Of a DNA stretch of 64,000 bases, positions 1-9,530 are shown piece after piece. The position numbers were made by a program, and so were the translations under genes. Source of the DNA: Candidatus Gaiellasilicea maunaloa (GTDB lineage Bacteria > Actinomycetota > Thermoleophilia > Gaiellales > Gaiellaceae); assembly GCA_024330215.1 (NCBI GenBank), contig JANDLU010000002.1, forward strand, positions 62,001 through 126,000, read 5' to 3'. Numbering within the stretch: the stretch's first letter is position 1; each line of letters opens with the position of its first letter. The notes beneath the pieces are model-generated. The model made no database searches. It was given only the letters and a program-made list of their open reading frames with translations, and was not told where the DNA came from.

Positions 1-369
1 TCCGGGAACGCGACGGCGGGGCGGCCGCCGTTCGGCCCAGGCGAGCGCGGCGGCCGCAAGGGCGACGGTCACGCCGACGACGAGCTTCAACTTCTGCTCG
101 TCGATCGCCCCGAGCGTCCGCGATCCGACCCAGAGCCCGGGGATCGCGCTGCCCACGAGGAGCGCAGCCTGCTGCCAGCGAACGGCGTGCCGCAGCCGCC
201 ACGCGACGGAAACGCGTGTTGCAAGGGTGATCAGCAGATTCACCGTCACGACAAACGCAAGAGAAAAGCCGCTGAGCAACAGAGCGGGGGTCGCGACGAG
301 GCCGAATCCGAACCCGGACGTGCGTGCGAGCAACGCTGCCGCCGCGGCCAGAAATCCACCGAGGATCAC
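1..369 (-). CDS. TauE/SafE (DUF81) family sulfite/anion exporter, partial (runs off window start)
   Basis: Minus-strand translation from GTG at 369: VILGGFLAAAAALLARTSGFGFGLVATPALLLSGFSLAFVVTVNLLITLATRVSVAWRLRHAVRWQQ..., typical GFGxxLVxxPxLLL TauE/SafE start. Confidence 0.75.
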   Translation of the reverse strand, partial: MILGGFLAAAAALLARTSGFGFGLVATPALLLSGFSLAFVVTVNLLITLATRVSVAWRLRHAVRWQQAALLVGSAIPGLWVGSRTLGAIDEQKLKLVVGVTVALAAAALAWAERRPPRRRVPG

Positions 370-466
370 ATCCGACTCCCGACGTTTGCGCGTCGAGCCA
401 CCATCCGCTCGCGCTGTGAGACTGGTCCCGGTGTCCGCAGCGAACGACGCAGGAGGAGGATCGTCT

Positions 467-848
467 ACGAGACGCGCGCTCTCGACAGACGGTGCGTCAA
501 CCCCGGTCGCCCGGTATAGCCAAGGGATCGCGGCGGCCGGCCTCGTCTTCACCGCCGGGCAGGGAGCGCACGATCCATCCGGTCACAGGCGAGTTGCCGG
601 AAGGGATTGAGGCGCAGACCCGGCGGACGCTGGAGAACGTCGAGGCGATTCTACGAGCGGGCGGCGCGTCGCTGGCGTCGACGCTGAAGGTCACGGTTTA
701 CCTCGCGGACCGACGCGACTACGCGGCGATGAACACGACCTATGACGAGTACATGCCCGACACTCCGCCCGTGCGAACGACCGTGCAGGCAGGGCTGGGA
801 AGCGGGATGTTGGTCGAGGTCGACGCAATCGCCCTCGCCTCCTCCTGA
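467..848 (+). pseudogene. RidA/YjgF/YER057c/UK114 family protein, disrupted
   Basis: ALSTDGASTPVARYSQGIAAAGLVFTAGQGAHDP (frame 2) continues as TGELPEGIEAQTRRTLENVEAILRAGGASLASTLKVTVYLADRRDYAAMNTTYDEYM...VEVDAIA (frame 3); ATCC duplication at 573-580; ACG where ATG is expected after AGGAGGAGG. Confidence 0.75.
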
Positions 849-851
849 CGA

Positions 852-2294
852 TCACTCCGCGGGGGCGTCCTGGTAGACCGTGACGAGTTCGGTGTAGAAC
901 TCGATGGCCGCGCGACCCTGCTCGTGCGGCCCCCAGCCTGAGCCCTTGATCCCACCGAAGGGGACGTGCACGTCGGCGCCTGCAGTCTGGGAGTTGACGT
1001 GCAGGATCCCCGCCTCGGCCTCGGTCGTGAAGCGCTGCACCGTGCGCAGGTCACGGGTGAAGATCGCCGCTGACAGACCGAACTCGACCGCGTTCGCCCG
1101 GCGGAGCCCCTCGTCGAGAGTGGAGAAGCGGTAGAGCGACGTCACCGGGCCGAAGACCTCCTCGCAGGAGAGGAATGTGTGATCGGCAACGTCTTCGAAG
1201 ACGGTCGGGGCGATGAGATAGGCATCGTCGTGCGCCCGGTGGCCGCCGGTCAGCAAGGTGCCCCCTTCGTCGCGGCCGCGCTCGATCGCGGCGAGAACGT
1301 CCCGTAGCGCGCTCTCGTTCACGAGCGGCCCGACTTCCGTCCCGGGATCGGCGGGGTCGCCGACCCTACCCGCGGCTACGCGCGCCAAGAAGCGACCGCG
1401 AAACTCGTCGTAGACAGCGTCCTGGACCAGGATCCGCCTCGTCGCAGTGCACTTCTGACCTGCCGACCAGAATGCACCCGCGTACGCCGCCTCGACCGCG
1501 CGGTCGAGCTCGGCGTCGCCCATGACGAGCAGCGGGTTGTGTCCGCCGAGCTCGAGTTGAACGCGGCAGTTGCGTGCGTTCGCCTCGTCACGCAGGCCGT
1601 GGCCGACCGGCACCGATCCGGTGAACGAGATCGCCCGAACGCCGGGGTCGCCGACGAGCGCTGCGCCGACCTCAGAGCCCGATCCGGTGAGCACGTTGAG
1701 CACCCCCGGCGGCAGGCCGGCCTCGGCGAAGCACTCCGCCAGGTGCAGGCCCGTACGTGGCGCCTCGTAGGCGAGCTTGAGGACGACGGTGTTTCCGTAC
1801 ACGAGCGCCGGCGCGAGCTTCCAGACCGGAATCGCGGCGGGAAAGTTCCACGGCGTGATCAACGCGACGACGCCGACGGGCCGCCGGCGCGTGTAGAGCG
1901 TCTGGTCGGGGACGGACGGCTCGTAAACCTCGCCCACCGGCCGCCAGGCCTCACCCGCCGCGAAGCGGAGAATCGTCGCGGCGCGCGCCGCCTCCCCGCG
2001 GGCCTCGCGCAGCGGCTTGCCCGTCTCGGCCGTCATGTCGCGCGCGACATCCTCGGCCCGTGCGTCGAGCGCGGCTGCCGCAATGCGGAAGATCGCGGCG
2101 CGCCGGTCGGCGGGGAGGCTCGACCAAGCCGGAAGCGCGAGCCGTGCCGCCGCGACCGCGTCGGCCGCGTCGGCCGCGCTCGCTGCCGCGTAGACGCCGA
2201 CGACCTCGCTCGGCCGCCACGGGTCTCGCTTCTCGTAGGTACGGCTGGAGCTACTCTCGCGCCACTCGCCTCCGACGTACAGCCGCCCGGTCAT
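852..2294 (-). CDS. NAD(P)-dependent aldehyde dehydrogenase family protein
   Basis: 480 aa; VALITPWNFPAAIPVWKLAPAL, VQLELGGHNPLLV, SAGQKCTATRRILV catalytic Cys region. Confidence 0.95.
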   Translation of the reverse strand: MTGRLYVGGEWRESSSSRTYEKRDPWRPSEVVGVYAAASAADAADAVAAARLALPAWSSLPADRRAAIFRIAAAALDARAEDVARDMTAETGKPLREARGEAARAATILRFAAGEAWRPVGEVYEPSVPDQTLYTRRRPVGVVALITPWNFPAAIPVWKLAPALVYGNTVVLKLAYEAPRTGLHLAECFAEAGLPPGVLNVLTGSGSEVGAALVGDPGVRAISFTGSVPVGHGLRDEANARNCRVQLELGGHNPLLVMGDAELDRAVEAAYAGAFWSAGQKCTATRRILVQDAVYDEFRGRFLARVAAGRVGDPADPGTEVGPLVNESALRDVLAAIERGRDEGGTLLTGGHRAHDDAYLIAPTVFEDVADHTFLSCEEVFGPVTSLYRFSTLDEGLRRANAVEFGLSAAIFTRDLRTVQRFTTEAEAGILHVNSQTAGADVHVPFGGIKGSGWGPHEQGRAAIEFYTELVTVYQDAPAE

Positions 2295-3319
2295 GCCGAC
2301 CCCCGCAGCTGCAGCTCGACCGGAAGCGTTACGCGCTCATTCGTAGCAGGCGGCTCGACGCCGCCGAGCCGGCCGATCAGGCGCTCCGCGCCCACCCGGC
2401 CGAGGTCGTAGCCCGGGACGCGAACGGTCGTCAGCGGCGGGTCGGCGAACTGCGCGAACTCGAAGTCGTTGAAGCCCGTGACCGCAACATCGTCCGGGAT
2501 CCGCAGGCCGAGGAGCCGGGCGGCCCGCATCGCGCCGAGCGCGAGCAGGTCGTTGCCGCACATGATCGCGGTCGGCGGATCGGGTAGCTCGAACAGGCGC
2601 TCGGCCATCCGCGAGCCGTCCGCCGGGTTCCAGACGCCGTAGGTGACCTCGAGCTCCGGTGCCACAACTTCAGCGGCACTCAGCGCCTCGCGGTAACCGC
2701 GCAGCCGCTCCTCGACCATCGGCCACGGGATTCGGGTGGAGATGAACGCGATTCGTCGGTGTCCGCGCGCGAGCAAGTGCTCTGCGAGCTGCCGCGCCCC
2801 GGCCCGGTTCTCGGCGGTGAGGGAGACCACGGGCACGCCCGCCGGGGCCTGTTCGAAGACGACGCAGTTGAAGCCGAGTTCGGCCATCCGCCTGATCGTC
2901 TTTCGCCGTACCGACGGCGCGCCGGAGAGGAAGAGGAACGCCCCGTCCACCCGCTCCTCAAGCAGCGGCGAAAAAAGCCGATCGGCGTCGTCGGGATCGG
3001 GGCGCGCCGCCTGGATCAGGAGCGAGTAGCCGTTGTCGCGCGCGACATCGCCGATGCCGGCGATGATCAGGTCGGTCATCGGGTCTGCGAGGAAGCGGGC
3101 GCCCTCATCGAGGACGAGGAAGCCAAGCGTCATCGTCCGTTTCGCCCGCAGGCTCCGTGCGGCGGCGTTCGGCCAGTAGCCGAGCCGCTCGAGGTCACGG
3201 CCGACGCGCTCCCGCGTCTGCTCGGACATCAGGTTGAAGCGACCGTTGACGTAGTTCGAGACGGTCTGCATCGAGACGCCGGCCTGCTCGGCCACGTCGC
3301 GCATGGTCGGGCGACTCAC
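2291..3319 (-). CDS. LacI family transcriptional regulator
   Basis: N-term HTH MRDVAEQAGVSMQTVSNYVNGRFNLMSEQTRERV plus periplasmic-binding-like domain; 4-nt overlaps with both neighbours. Confidence 0.95.
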   Translation of the reverse strand: MSRPTMRDVAEQAGVSMQTVSNYVNGRFNLMSEQTRERVGRDLERLGYWPNAAARSLRAKRTMTLGFLVLDEGARFLADPMTDLIIAGIGDVARDNGYSLLIQAARPDPDDADRLFSPLLEERVDGAFLFLSGAPSVRRKTIRRMAELGFNCVVFEQAPAGVPVVSLTAENRAGARQLAEHLLARGHRRIAFISTRIPWPMVEERLRGYREALSAAEVVAPELEVTYGVWNPADGSRMAERLFELPDPPTAIMCGNDLLALGAMRAARLLGLRIPDDVAVTGFNDFEFAQFADPPLTTVRVPGYDLGRVGAERLIGRLGGVEPPATNERVTLPVELQLRGSA

Positions 3320-4326
3320 GACCACACCACCGTGACGCCGGCGTACGCGACCGCGGCGACAATCGCCCACGAGGAGAGGCCGAGCACGAGAGGGCGGCCG
3401 CCGACGGCGAGGAGTCGGCGCAGCTTGACGCGCGCGCCGACCGCGAAGAGCGCAAGTGCGAGCAGTACCGTCTTCGTGTCGGCGAGCGGAGGCAAGAGTC
3501 CCGAGGGTACGAGGTCGGCGCTGCGCAGGGCGGCGGCGCCGACGAACGCGAGCACGAAGGGCGGTACGAGTTGCGCGCGTGCGGCTCCGGCGCTTCGCCC
3601 CTTCGTCCAGGCGATCCAGGCAATGAGCGGGCCGAGTAGGAGCACGCGCGTCAGCTTGACGACGACCGCCGTCGCGACGGCGACGCCGCCGACCGCGGAC
3701 GACGTTGCTACGACCTGCGCGATGTCGTGGACGCTCGCGCCGACCCAGACGCCGTAGTCGTGGTCATCGAGCCCGAGGATCCCGCGCACCGCCGGGAGGA
3801 GCACGATCGCAAGGCTGCCGAAGAGCGTGACGAGTGCGATCGCGTAGGTGACCTCCTCCTCGTCCGCGTTGCTGACGCCGCGCGCCGCCGCGATCGCGGA
3901 GACGCCGCAGATCGAGAACCCGGTCGCGACGAGCAGCGAGAGTCCCTCCGAGACGCCCAGCCGTCGCCCGGCCCAGAGCGTGCCGAAAAACGTCGCGAGG
4001 ACGACTGCGACGACGACAACGAGGCCGCGCGCGCCGAGGGCGAGAATGTCCTGGAGGACGAGCTCGAAGCCGAGCACCACGATCCCAACGCGGAGGAGCG
4101 CTCCCGACGCGAGTGCGAGACCGGGACGGGCTGCGACGGGGACGCCCCGGACGTTCGCGACAAGCAGGCCGAGTGCGATCGCCACGAGGACCACCGGCAC
4201 GCCCGGCAGCAGCGCGTGCGTGAGGAAACCTGCGCCTGCACCGGCGAACGCGAGCGCGAGACCCGGCGCGACGACGCGCAGGGCGGCTGCAACCTGGCCG
4301 AGGAAGGACAGACGGGGGCTGGACAC
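3316..4326 (-). CDS. YeiH/UPF0324 (COG2855-type) putative sulfite/sulfate exporter membrane protein
   Basis: VVLVAIALGLLVANVRGVP...LRVGIVVLGFELVLQDILALG...GFSICGVSAIAAARGV...VGASVHDIAQVVATSSAVG...VKLTRVLLLGPLIAW. Confidence 0.88.
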   Translation of the reverse strand: MSSPRLSFLGQVAAALRVVAPGLALAFAGAGAGFLTHALLPGVPVVLVAIALGLLVANVRGVPVAARPGLALASGALLRVGIVVLGFELVLQDILALGARGLVVVVAVVLATFFGTLWAGRRLGVSEGLSLLVATGFSICGVSAIAAARGVSNADEEEVTYAIALVTLFGSLAIVLLPAVRGILGLDDHDYGVWVGASVHDIAQVVATSSAVGGVAVATAVVVKLTRVLLLGPLIAWIAWTKGRSAGAARAQLVPPFVLAFVGAAALRSADLVPSGLLPPLADTKTVLLALALFAVGARVKLRRLLAVGGRPLVLGLSSWAIVAAVAYAGVTVVWS

Positions 4327-4340
4327 TTGAACGATCAAGT
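4325..4340. promoter_or_regulatory. 16-bp operator-like palindrome ACTTGAACGATCAAGT (copy 1)
   Basis: Inverted repeat ACTTGA-ACGA-TCAAGT with central CG, in divergent intergenic region; identical 16-mer at 20893-20908. Confidence 0.7.
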
Positions 4341-4372
4341 ACGAGCCAGTATCGCATGTTAGGGTCGCACCC

Positions 4373-5374
4373 GTGAGTGACGCGATCCTCCGGATCGGGC
4401 TCGTCGGTTTCGGCGACATCGCCGTTCGCGCGCACCTGCCCGCGCTCGAGCGCAACCCGCGCACGTCGGTCGTCGTGGGCGCCGACCAGGACGCCGAGCG
4501 TCTCGCCGTTGCGCCGACGGGCGTGCGCACGACGACGGATGCAGCCTCGGTGCTCGCGGACCCGGACGTGGACGCGGTCGTGATCGCGACGCCGCCCTCG
4601 GCCACGCCCGCGCTCGTCCTCGCCGCGCTTGAGGCGGGCAAGTACGTGCTCGCGGAGAAGCCGCTCGGGCGCTCGGTCGCCGCGACCGCCGAGGTCCGCG
4701 ACGCCCCGGGTGCCGCCGAGCGGTTGCAGATCGGACTCACCTACCGCCACCACCCTGCCGTCGACCGACTGCGCGAGCTGATCGCAGCCGGCGCGTTCGG
4801 GCGCCCTTTCCTGATCCAGGCGGCGATCTGCGACGAGCCTGCGAACCCCGACGTCGATCCGCGTGGCTACGCCCGCCGACTGCGCTCGCTCGAGCGGGTC
4901 CCACCGGTCATCTCGGACGGCGTCCACGCCTGCGACCGGCTCAACTACCTCCTCGGCGAGGCCCCGGTCGACGTCATCGGCTGGAGCCTCTGCACCGACC
5001 CCGCCTACCCGACCGCGAACGTCAACGGCGGCGTCCTCACCTACGCGGACGGCACCGTCGCGCGCCTCGAGGTCGTGTGGCTCACGCCGCTACTGCCGCG
5101 GAGCCAGTTCGTCGTTACCGGCCCGAAGGGGCTGGCGACGCTCGACCCGCCTACCTTCGGGCTCACGGTCGAGCTCGCGGACGGGACGACCGAGATCCTC
5201 GAGCCGCCGGGCGACAAGACGGAAGTCTGCTTCGCACTCCAGCTCGAGCGCTTCGTCGATGCCTGTCTCGCAGGCACCGCGCCCGTCCCCGGTCTCGACG
5301 AGGCGATCGCGAGCCTCGAGCTAGCCGAGCGGATCGCCCAGGCTGCCGGCGTCGCACGCCTGGTGCCGGCGTGA
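4373..5374 (+). CDS. Gfo/Idh/MocA family oxidoreductase
   Basis: LRIGLVGFGDIAVRAHLPALERNP...DAVVIATPPSATPALVLAALEAGKYVLAEKPLGRSV. Confidence 0.93.
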   Translation: MSDAILRIGLVGFGDIAVRAHLPALERNPRTSVVVGADQDAERLAVAPTGVRTTTDAASVLADPDVDAVVIATPPSATPALVLAALEAGKYVLAEKPLGRSVAATAEVRDAPGAAERLQIGLTYRHHPAVDRLRELIAAGAFGRPFLIQAAICDEPANPDVDPRGYARRLRSLERVPPVISDGVHACDRLNYLLGEAPVDVIGWSLCTDPAYPTANVNGGVLTYADGTVARLEVVWLTPLLPRSQFVVTGPKGLATLDPPTFGLTVELADGTTEILEPPGDKTEVCFALQLERFVDACLAGTAPVPGLDEAIASLELAERIAQAAGVARLVPA

Positions 5375-6102
5375 TCGACTTCCACGTCCACCAGCCGGCT
5401 GCGGCCGCGTACGGACCTGACGAGTACCTCGCCGCGATGGACGAGCTCGGCGTCGACGTCTCGGTCGTCTTCACCTACGAGGGCCTGCTACGCCCGAGCG
5501 CGGCAGCCAACGACTCGCTTGCCGCCTGGGTCGCCCCGACGCCGGAACGGCTTGTCGCGTTCGCGACCGTCGACCCGAGGGATCCCGGGGCCGGCGAGGA
5601 GATAGAGCGCTGCGTCCACGAGCACGGGATGCGCGGCGTCAAGCTCCACCCCTGGCTGCAGGGCTTCTCGACGCACGAACCGGGCCTGAAGCGCGTCTGC
5701 GAGACGGCTGGACGGATCGGGATTCCGATCCTGTTCCACGACGGCACGCCACCGTTCTCGACGCCGCTCCAGCTCGCCGCACTCGCGCGTCGCCATCCTC
5801 GGACGCAGATCGTGCTCGGCCACGGCGGCCTGCACGACCTCTGGCGCGAGGCGATCGAAGCCGTCCTGACGACCGTGAACGTCCACCTCTGCATGTCCGG
5901 CACGCCCGGCTACGCGATGCGCGCGATCGTCGCACGCTGCCCGCTCGAGCGGCTCCTCTTTGGCACAGACGCGGGCCTCCGCCCCGAACCTCTCCAGCGC
6001 TACGCCGTGCTTCGCGTCCGCCAGCTCGATGAGCTCGCTCTCGACGGCGCGCAACGCGAGGCGATCCTCGTCACGAACCCGCGCCGACTGCTCGCCGCAT
6101 GA
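5371..6102 (+). CDS. amidohydrolase family (TIM-barrel) protein
   Basis: GTG start at 5371: VIDFHVHQPAAAAYGPDEYLAAMDELGVDVSVVF...GVKLHPWLQGFS...IVLGHGGLHDLW...RLLFGTDAG. Confidence 0.88.
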   Translation: MIDFHVHQPAAAAYGPDEYLAAMDELGVDVSVVFTYEGLLRPSAAANDSLAAWVAPTPERLVAFATVDPRDPGAGEEIERCVHEHGMRGVKLHPWLQGFSTHEPGLKRVCETAGRIGIPILFHDGTPPFSTPLQLAALARRHPRTQIVLGHGGLHDLWREAIEAVLTTVNVHLCMSGTPGYAMRAIVARCPLERLLFGTDAGLRPEPLQRYAVLRVRQLDELALDGAQREAILVTNPRRLLAA

Positions 6103-6953
6103 TCGACATCCACTCGCACGTCCCGACGCACCGCGAACACGTCCCGCACGACGAGCTCGTCGTCAACGACAAGTGGCGGCCCGACCGGCCGGTCGCGGCA
6201 ACGACGACCTGGGCCGACTATGCCGAGGCATTCGCGGACGTCGAGGTATCCGCCGCGTTCACGATCGCCCGGAACCGGAGGAAGGTTGACCCTGCCCTAA
6301 ACGACGCGGTCGCCGCCTTCGTCGCGGACGCCCCCACGCGCCGGATCGGCTTCCTCTCGATCCACCCCGAGGTCGACGGCGCCCTCGACGAGCTCGAGCG
6401 CGCGCGTGCCAGCCTCGGCCTGAGCGGAATCAAGCTCGGCCCGAATTATCAGGTCTTCGACCCGCTCGGCGACGCAGCTCTGCGCGTCTACGAGCTCGCG
6501 GAGCGGTACGGCCTCCCGATCCTCTTCCACCAGGGTGCCTCGCCGGTGCAGGACGCGCCGCTCCGTTACGCCCATCCGCTTCTGATGGACGAGATCGCGA
6601 TCCGCTTCCCCGAGCTGCGGGTCGTGATGGCCCACATGGGCCACCCGTGGCAGCGGGAGACGATCGTGACGATTCGCAAGCACCCGCACGTCTACGCCGA
6701 CATCTCGGCGCTCTTCTACCGACCGTGGAGCTTTTACGAGGCGCTGCGGCTCGCCACCGAGTGGGGTGCGCTCGACAAGCTCCTCTTCGGCTCGGACTTC
6801 CCGATTGCAACGCCGACAGAGACAGCCGCGGGGCTGCGGAGGGTGAACGATCCAATCGAGGGAACCAAGTTCCCCCCGGTGCCGCTCGAGAAAGTCGAGG
6901 AGCTGATCGAGCGGGATCCGCTTCCGCTCCTCGGCCTCGAGCGGCCTAGCTGA
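6099..6953 (+). CDS. amidohydrolase family (TIM-barrel) protein
   Basis: MIDIHSHVPTHREHV...GIKLGPNYQVFDP...LPILFHQG...VVMAHMGHPW...KLLFGSDFPIATP. Confidence 0.9.
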   Translation: MIDIHSHVPTHREHVPHDELVVNDKWRPDRPVAATTTWADYAEAFADVEVSAAFTIARNRRKVDPALNDAVAAFVADAPTRRIGFLSIHPEVDGALDELERARASLGLSGIKLGPNYQVFDPLGDAALRVYELAERYGLPILFHQGASPVQDAPLRYAHPLLMDEIAIRFPELRVVMAHMGHPWQRETIVTIRKHPHVYADISALFYRPWSFYEALRLATEWGALDKLLFGSDFPIATPTETAAGLRRVNDPIEGTKFPPVPLEKVEELIERDPLPLLGLERPS

Positions 6954-7641
6954 GTCGCTCCCGCGCATAGGAGCAGCGGTAGCACGCGCGATCAGTGCAG
7001 AGGAGCGCCGTCCGGTCGGCGCGGAGGAGCGCAACCGTCTCCTCAACCACGACGCGACATGGCACGAGCTGGGCCAGCGCCCGGCCGACGTTGCCGTCGC
7101 GGATCGCGCCCCGCTCGCGCAGCGGCCGCTCGAGGAACCCGAACGCGCGGCTACAGCCCGGGAAGCGGTCGTAGCCATGGGTCGGCCAGGCGGGGTCGAA
7201 GGGGATCTCGAGGTACGGCGCGTCCGCCTCGAACTCGCCCACGTGAACGGTCGTGTTCGACGTGTGGCCGACGCCGAGCAGCAGGACGAGGCCGCCGGAT
7301 GCTGCAAGGCGGCCGAGCGGGCTCTCGACATCGGTCGCCGCGACGCGCTCGTGCCCTTCGAGCAGCTCGGCAGCGCCTGACCCGATCGCCGCCACCGAGT
7401 AGGTCGGGTGCAGCGAGCGCAGGGCCTCGGGTCGGCGGCGGAACACATCGGTGAGCGCGCCCGTGCGACTCGGTGTGTCGGGAGTGAACGTCTCGTTGTC
7501 GTACGTGAAGGTCGGCATCACGACGAGCCCTCGCGGGCCGACCGCCGCGAGCAGCTCGTCGATCAGCTCGTCCGCGTCGAGACCGACGGCGCGAAGCGAC
7601 GAATGGACGAGAACGCGATCACCTGGCCCGAGACCGATCAC
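6946..7641 (-). CDS. AAC(3)/YokD-like N-acetyltransferase
   Basis: MIGLGPGDRVLVHSSLRAVGLDADELIDELLAAVGPRGLVVMPTFTYDN...HPTYSVAAIGSGAAELLEGHE. Confidence 0.85.
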   Translation of the reverse strand: MIGLGPGDRVLVHSSLRAVGLDADELIDELLAAVGPRGLVVMPTFTYDNETFTPDTPSRTGALTDVFRRRPEALRSLHPTYSVAAIGSGAAELLEGHERVAATDVESPLGRLAASGGLVLLLGVGHTSNTTVHVGEFEADAPYLEIPFDPAWPTHGYDRFPGCSRAFGFLERPLRERGAIRDGNVGRALAQLVPCRVVVEETVALLRADRTALLCTDRACYRCSYARERLS

Positions 7642-8366
7642 AGTCCGAGCAGGCGCCCGAGCGTGCCACCGAGGATCGCGGCTCGGACGTCGGCCCCGTA
7701 GGGCGCCTCGGTCACCCGGGCAAGCTCGATCACCGGGTCGCCAAACGGCGCGTCGGTGGAGAAGAAGACACGCCCGCCCCGGCCCTCAGGGTCGGCGGCG
7801 GCGAGCGCGGTGGGCCACTCGACATAGACGCTGTCGGCGAAGACGTTTGCGGTGGCCGCGAGGGTGGCCGGGCCGTCGTGCGAGAAGTCCGTCGCCCCGG
7901 ACTTGCCGAGCAGGAAGCTGCCCTCTGGAAAACGCGCGGCGAGCCACGCGACCTGAAGCGGCAGCGCGTGCGGAGGGGTGCCGGTGCGGATGTAGACCGG
8001 CCAGCCGGACTCGATCGCGAAGGAGACGAGCGGCTCGCTCTGGCCGTCGAGGAGGTCGAAGCCCTGGAGCGCGGAGTCGAGCTTGAGCGCCCGGGCGCCC
8101 GCATCGCGCGCCCGTCGCAGCTCCTCGAGCGCGTCGGCGCCCAGCCACGGCGTCGCCACGGCGTAGGCGAGCAGGCGGCCCCCGGACGCCGCCGCGGCAG
8201 CAGCGGCGAACTCGTTCCCCTCGCGGTTGCGCACCGGTAGGAACCCCTCCGCGGGCGAGACGAGGGCGCGGTCGATCCGGAGCCGCTCCATCGTTTCGAG
8301 CAGCTGCTCGGCGGTGAGCGTCGCGTCGCGCCCGGCGCCGAGCATGACGTGGCCGTCGAGCACCAT
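7638..8366 (-). CDS. amidohydrolase-like TIM-barrel protein
   Basis: MVLDGHVMLGAGRDATLTAEQLLETMERLRIDRALVSPAEG...ALKLDSALQGFD...FFSTDAPFGDP; upstream part of ORF 7638..8897 overlaps next gene and is not supported. Confidence 0.8.
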   Translation of the reverse strand: MVLDGHVMLGAGRDATLTAEQLLETMERLRIDRALVSPAEGFLPVRNREGNEFAAAAAAASGGRLLAYAVATPWLGADALEELRRARDAGARALKLDSALQGFDLLDGQSEPLVSFAIESGWPVYIRTGTPPHALPLQVAWLAARFPEGSFLLGKSGATDFSHDGPATLAATANVFADSVYVEWPTALAAADPEGRGGRVFFSTDAPFGDPVIELARVTEAPYGADVRAAILGGTLGRLLGL

Positions 8367-9466
8367 CAGGCCGGCACCGCCCCCCGGAATGCCTGCGCGG
8401 CGGCACGGAACGCCTCGAGACCGGCCTCGGGCACGAGCGAGAGGTTGTAGAGCGCGAGCCCTTCCGCACCGGCGGCGACGAGCCGCTCGACGTCGGCGAC
8501 CAGCGCAGTCCGCCCGCGGATCCAGTTGGTCGAGACCGAGCCCGAGCGGCCGGCGAGCGTGCGCAGGTCGGCAAAGCGGCTGAGAAGCTCGTCGCCCGCA
8601 AGCGGCCCGCAGCCGAAGAGGAGTGCGTCGGCGGCCGCCACCGACTCGGGCGCCACCCCCTGGAGCGCGGCCTGCTCTGGAGGGCCGGAGGCGAAGACGC
8701 GGAGGAGACTTCCCTCGGCGTGAACGGACGCGGCGGTGGCCGCGACGAGCTGCGCCGCGCTCGCCGCGCGAGCGGCGGCGAGCTCCGCGAGGATGCCCTC
8801 GTCGTCCGCTCCGGCGCCGAACGGCGGGCCGGCGGCGGCGTACGCTCGCGCCTGCGCCTCTGCCCCGAGGAAGACCCGGCAGGACTCGCAGAAGCACTGC
8901 GCACCGAGCAGCCGGGCGCGCTCGGAGAGCGGCTCGAGCGCGAGCGTCAGCGTGTACGACGGCTCCCAGGCGGGATAGAAGCCGGCCTCCAGGTCGACGG
9001 CTTCCGGGCTGAGCTGCGCGGCGACGTCGCCGGCGAGCGCGGCGAGGTACTCCACCGCCTCGGGCGCCGACGGACAGAGGCTGTGCCCGGCGGGCGAACC
9101 GTCGAGCAGTCGCGCCGCCGCGTGGGGGTGCGCCGCTGCGAGCTCGCCGTTGTGTAGGCCCACGATCCAGGCCCGAAAGCGTAGACCGGCCAGGTCACAC
9201 GCCTCGCGGAAGCGCAGTAGCCCCTCCCACGGGACGCCGGTCGGCACGACGGAGCCGTAGCGGCTCCGCTCAGGCTCGAGGTAGAGCGTGCTCCGCGTGA
9301 GCACGCTAACGCGCCGGTGCCGGGGGAAGACGCGGCGTGCTGGGTGGTACGCGACCGCGACGGAGACAGCATCGCAGCCTAGCTCGAGCACCTGCGCCGC
9401 GAGGTCGCTCGGCCCGGTGTGGTCGAGCTCCTCCGGGTAGACGAAGACCTGGACGCCTGCGTTCAC
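8366..9466 (-). CDS. uncharacterised protein, barrel-like, with CFCESC motif
   Basis: VNAGVQVFVYPEELDHTGPSDLAAQVLELGCDAVSVAVAYHPARRVFPRHRRVSVL...LGAQCFCESCRVFLG; 366 aa in operon with 4-nt overlap style. Confidence 0.7.
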   Translation of the reverse strand: MNAGVQVFVYPEELDHTGPSDLAAQVLELGCDAVSVAVAYHPARRVFPRHRRVSVLTRSTLYLEPERSRYGSVVPTGVPWEGLLRFREACDLAGLRFRAWIVGLHNGELAAAHPHAAARLLDGSPAGHSLCPSAPEAVEYLAALAGDVAAQLSPEAVDLEAGFYPAWEPSYTLTLALEPLSERARLLGAQCFCESCRVFLGAEAQARAYAAAGPPFGAGADDEGILAELAAARAASAAQLVAATAASVHAEGSLLRVFASGPPEQAALQGVAPESVAAADALLFGCGPLAGDELLSRFADLRTLAGRSGSVSTNWIRGRTALVADVERLVAAGAEGLALYNLSLVPEAGLEAFRAAAQAFRGAVPA

Positions 9467-9530
9467 GACGGGAATCCCAGCGATTCGCAATCCATATCCA
9501 CAGCGACCTCCTCTATATGATTTCGTCAGA

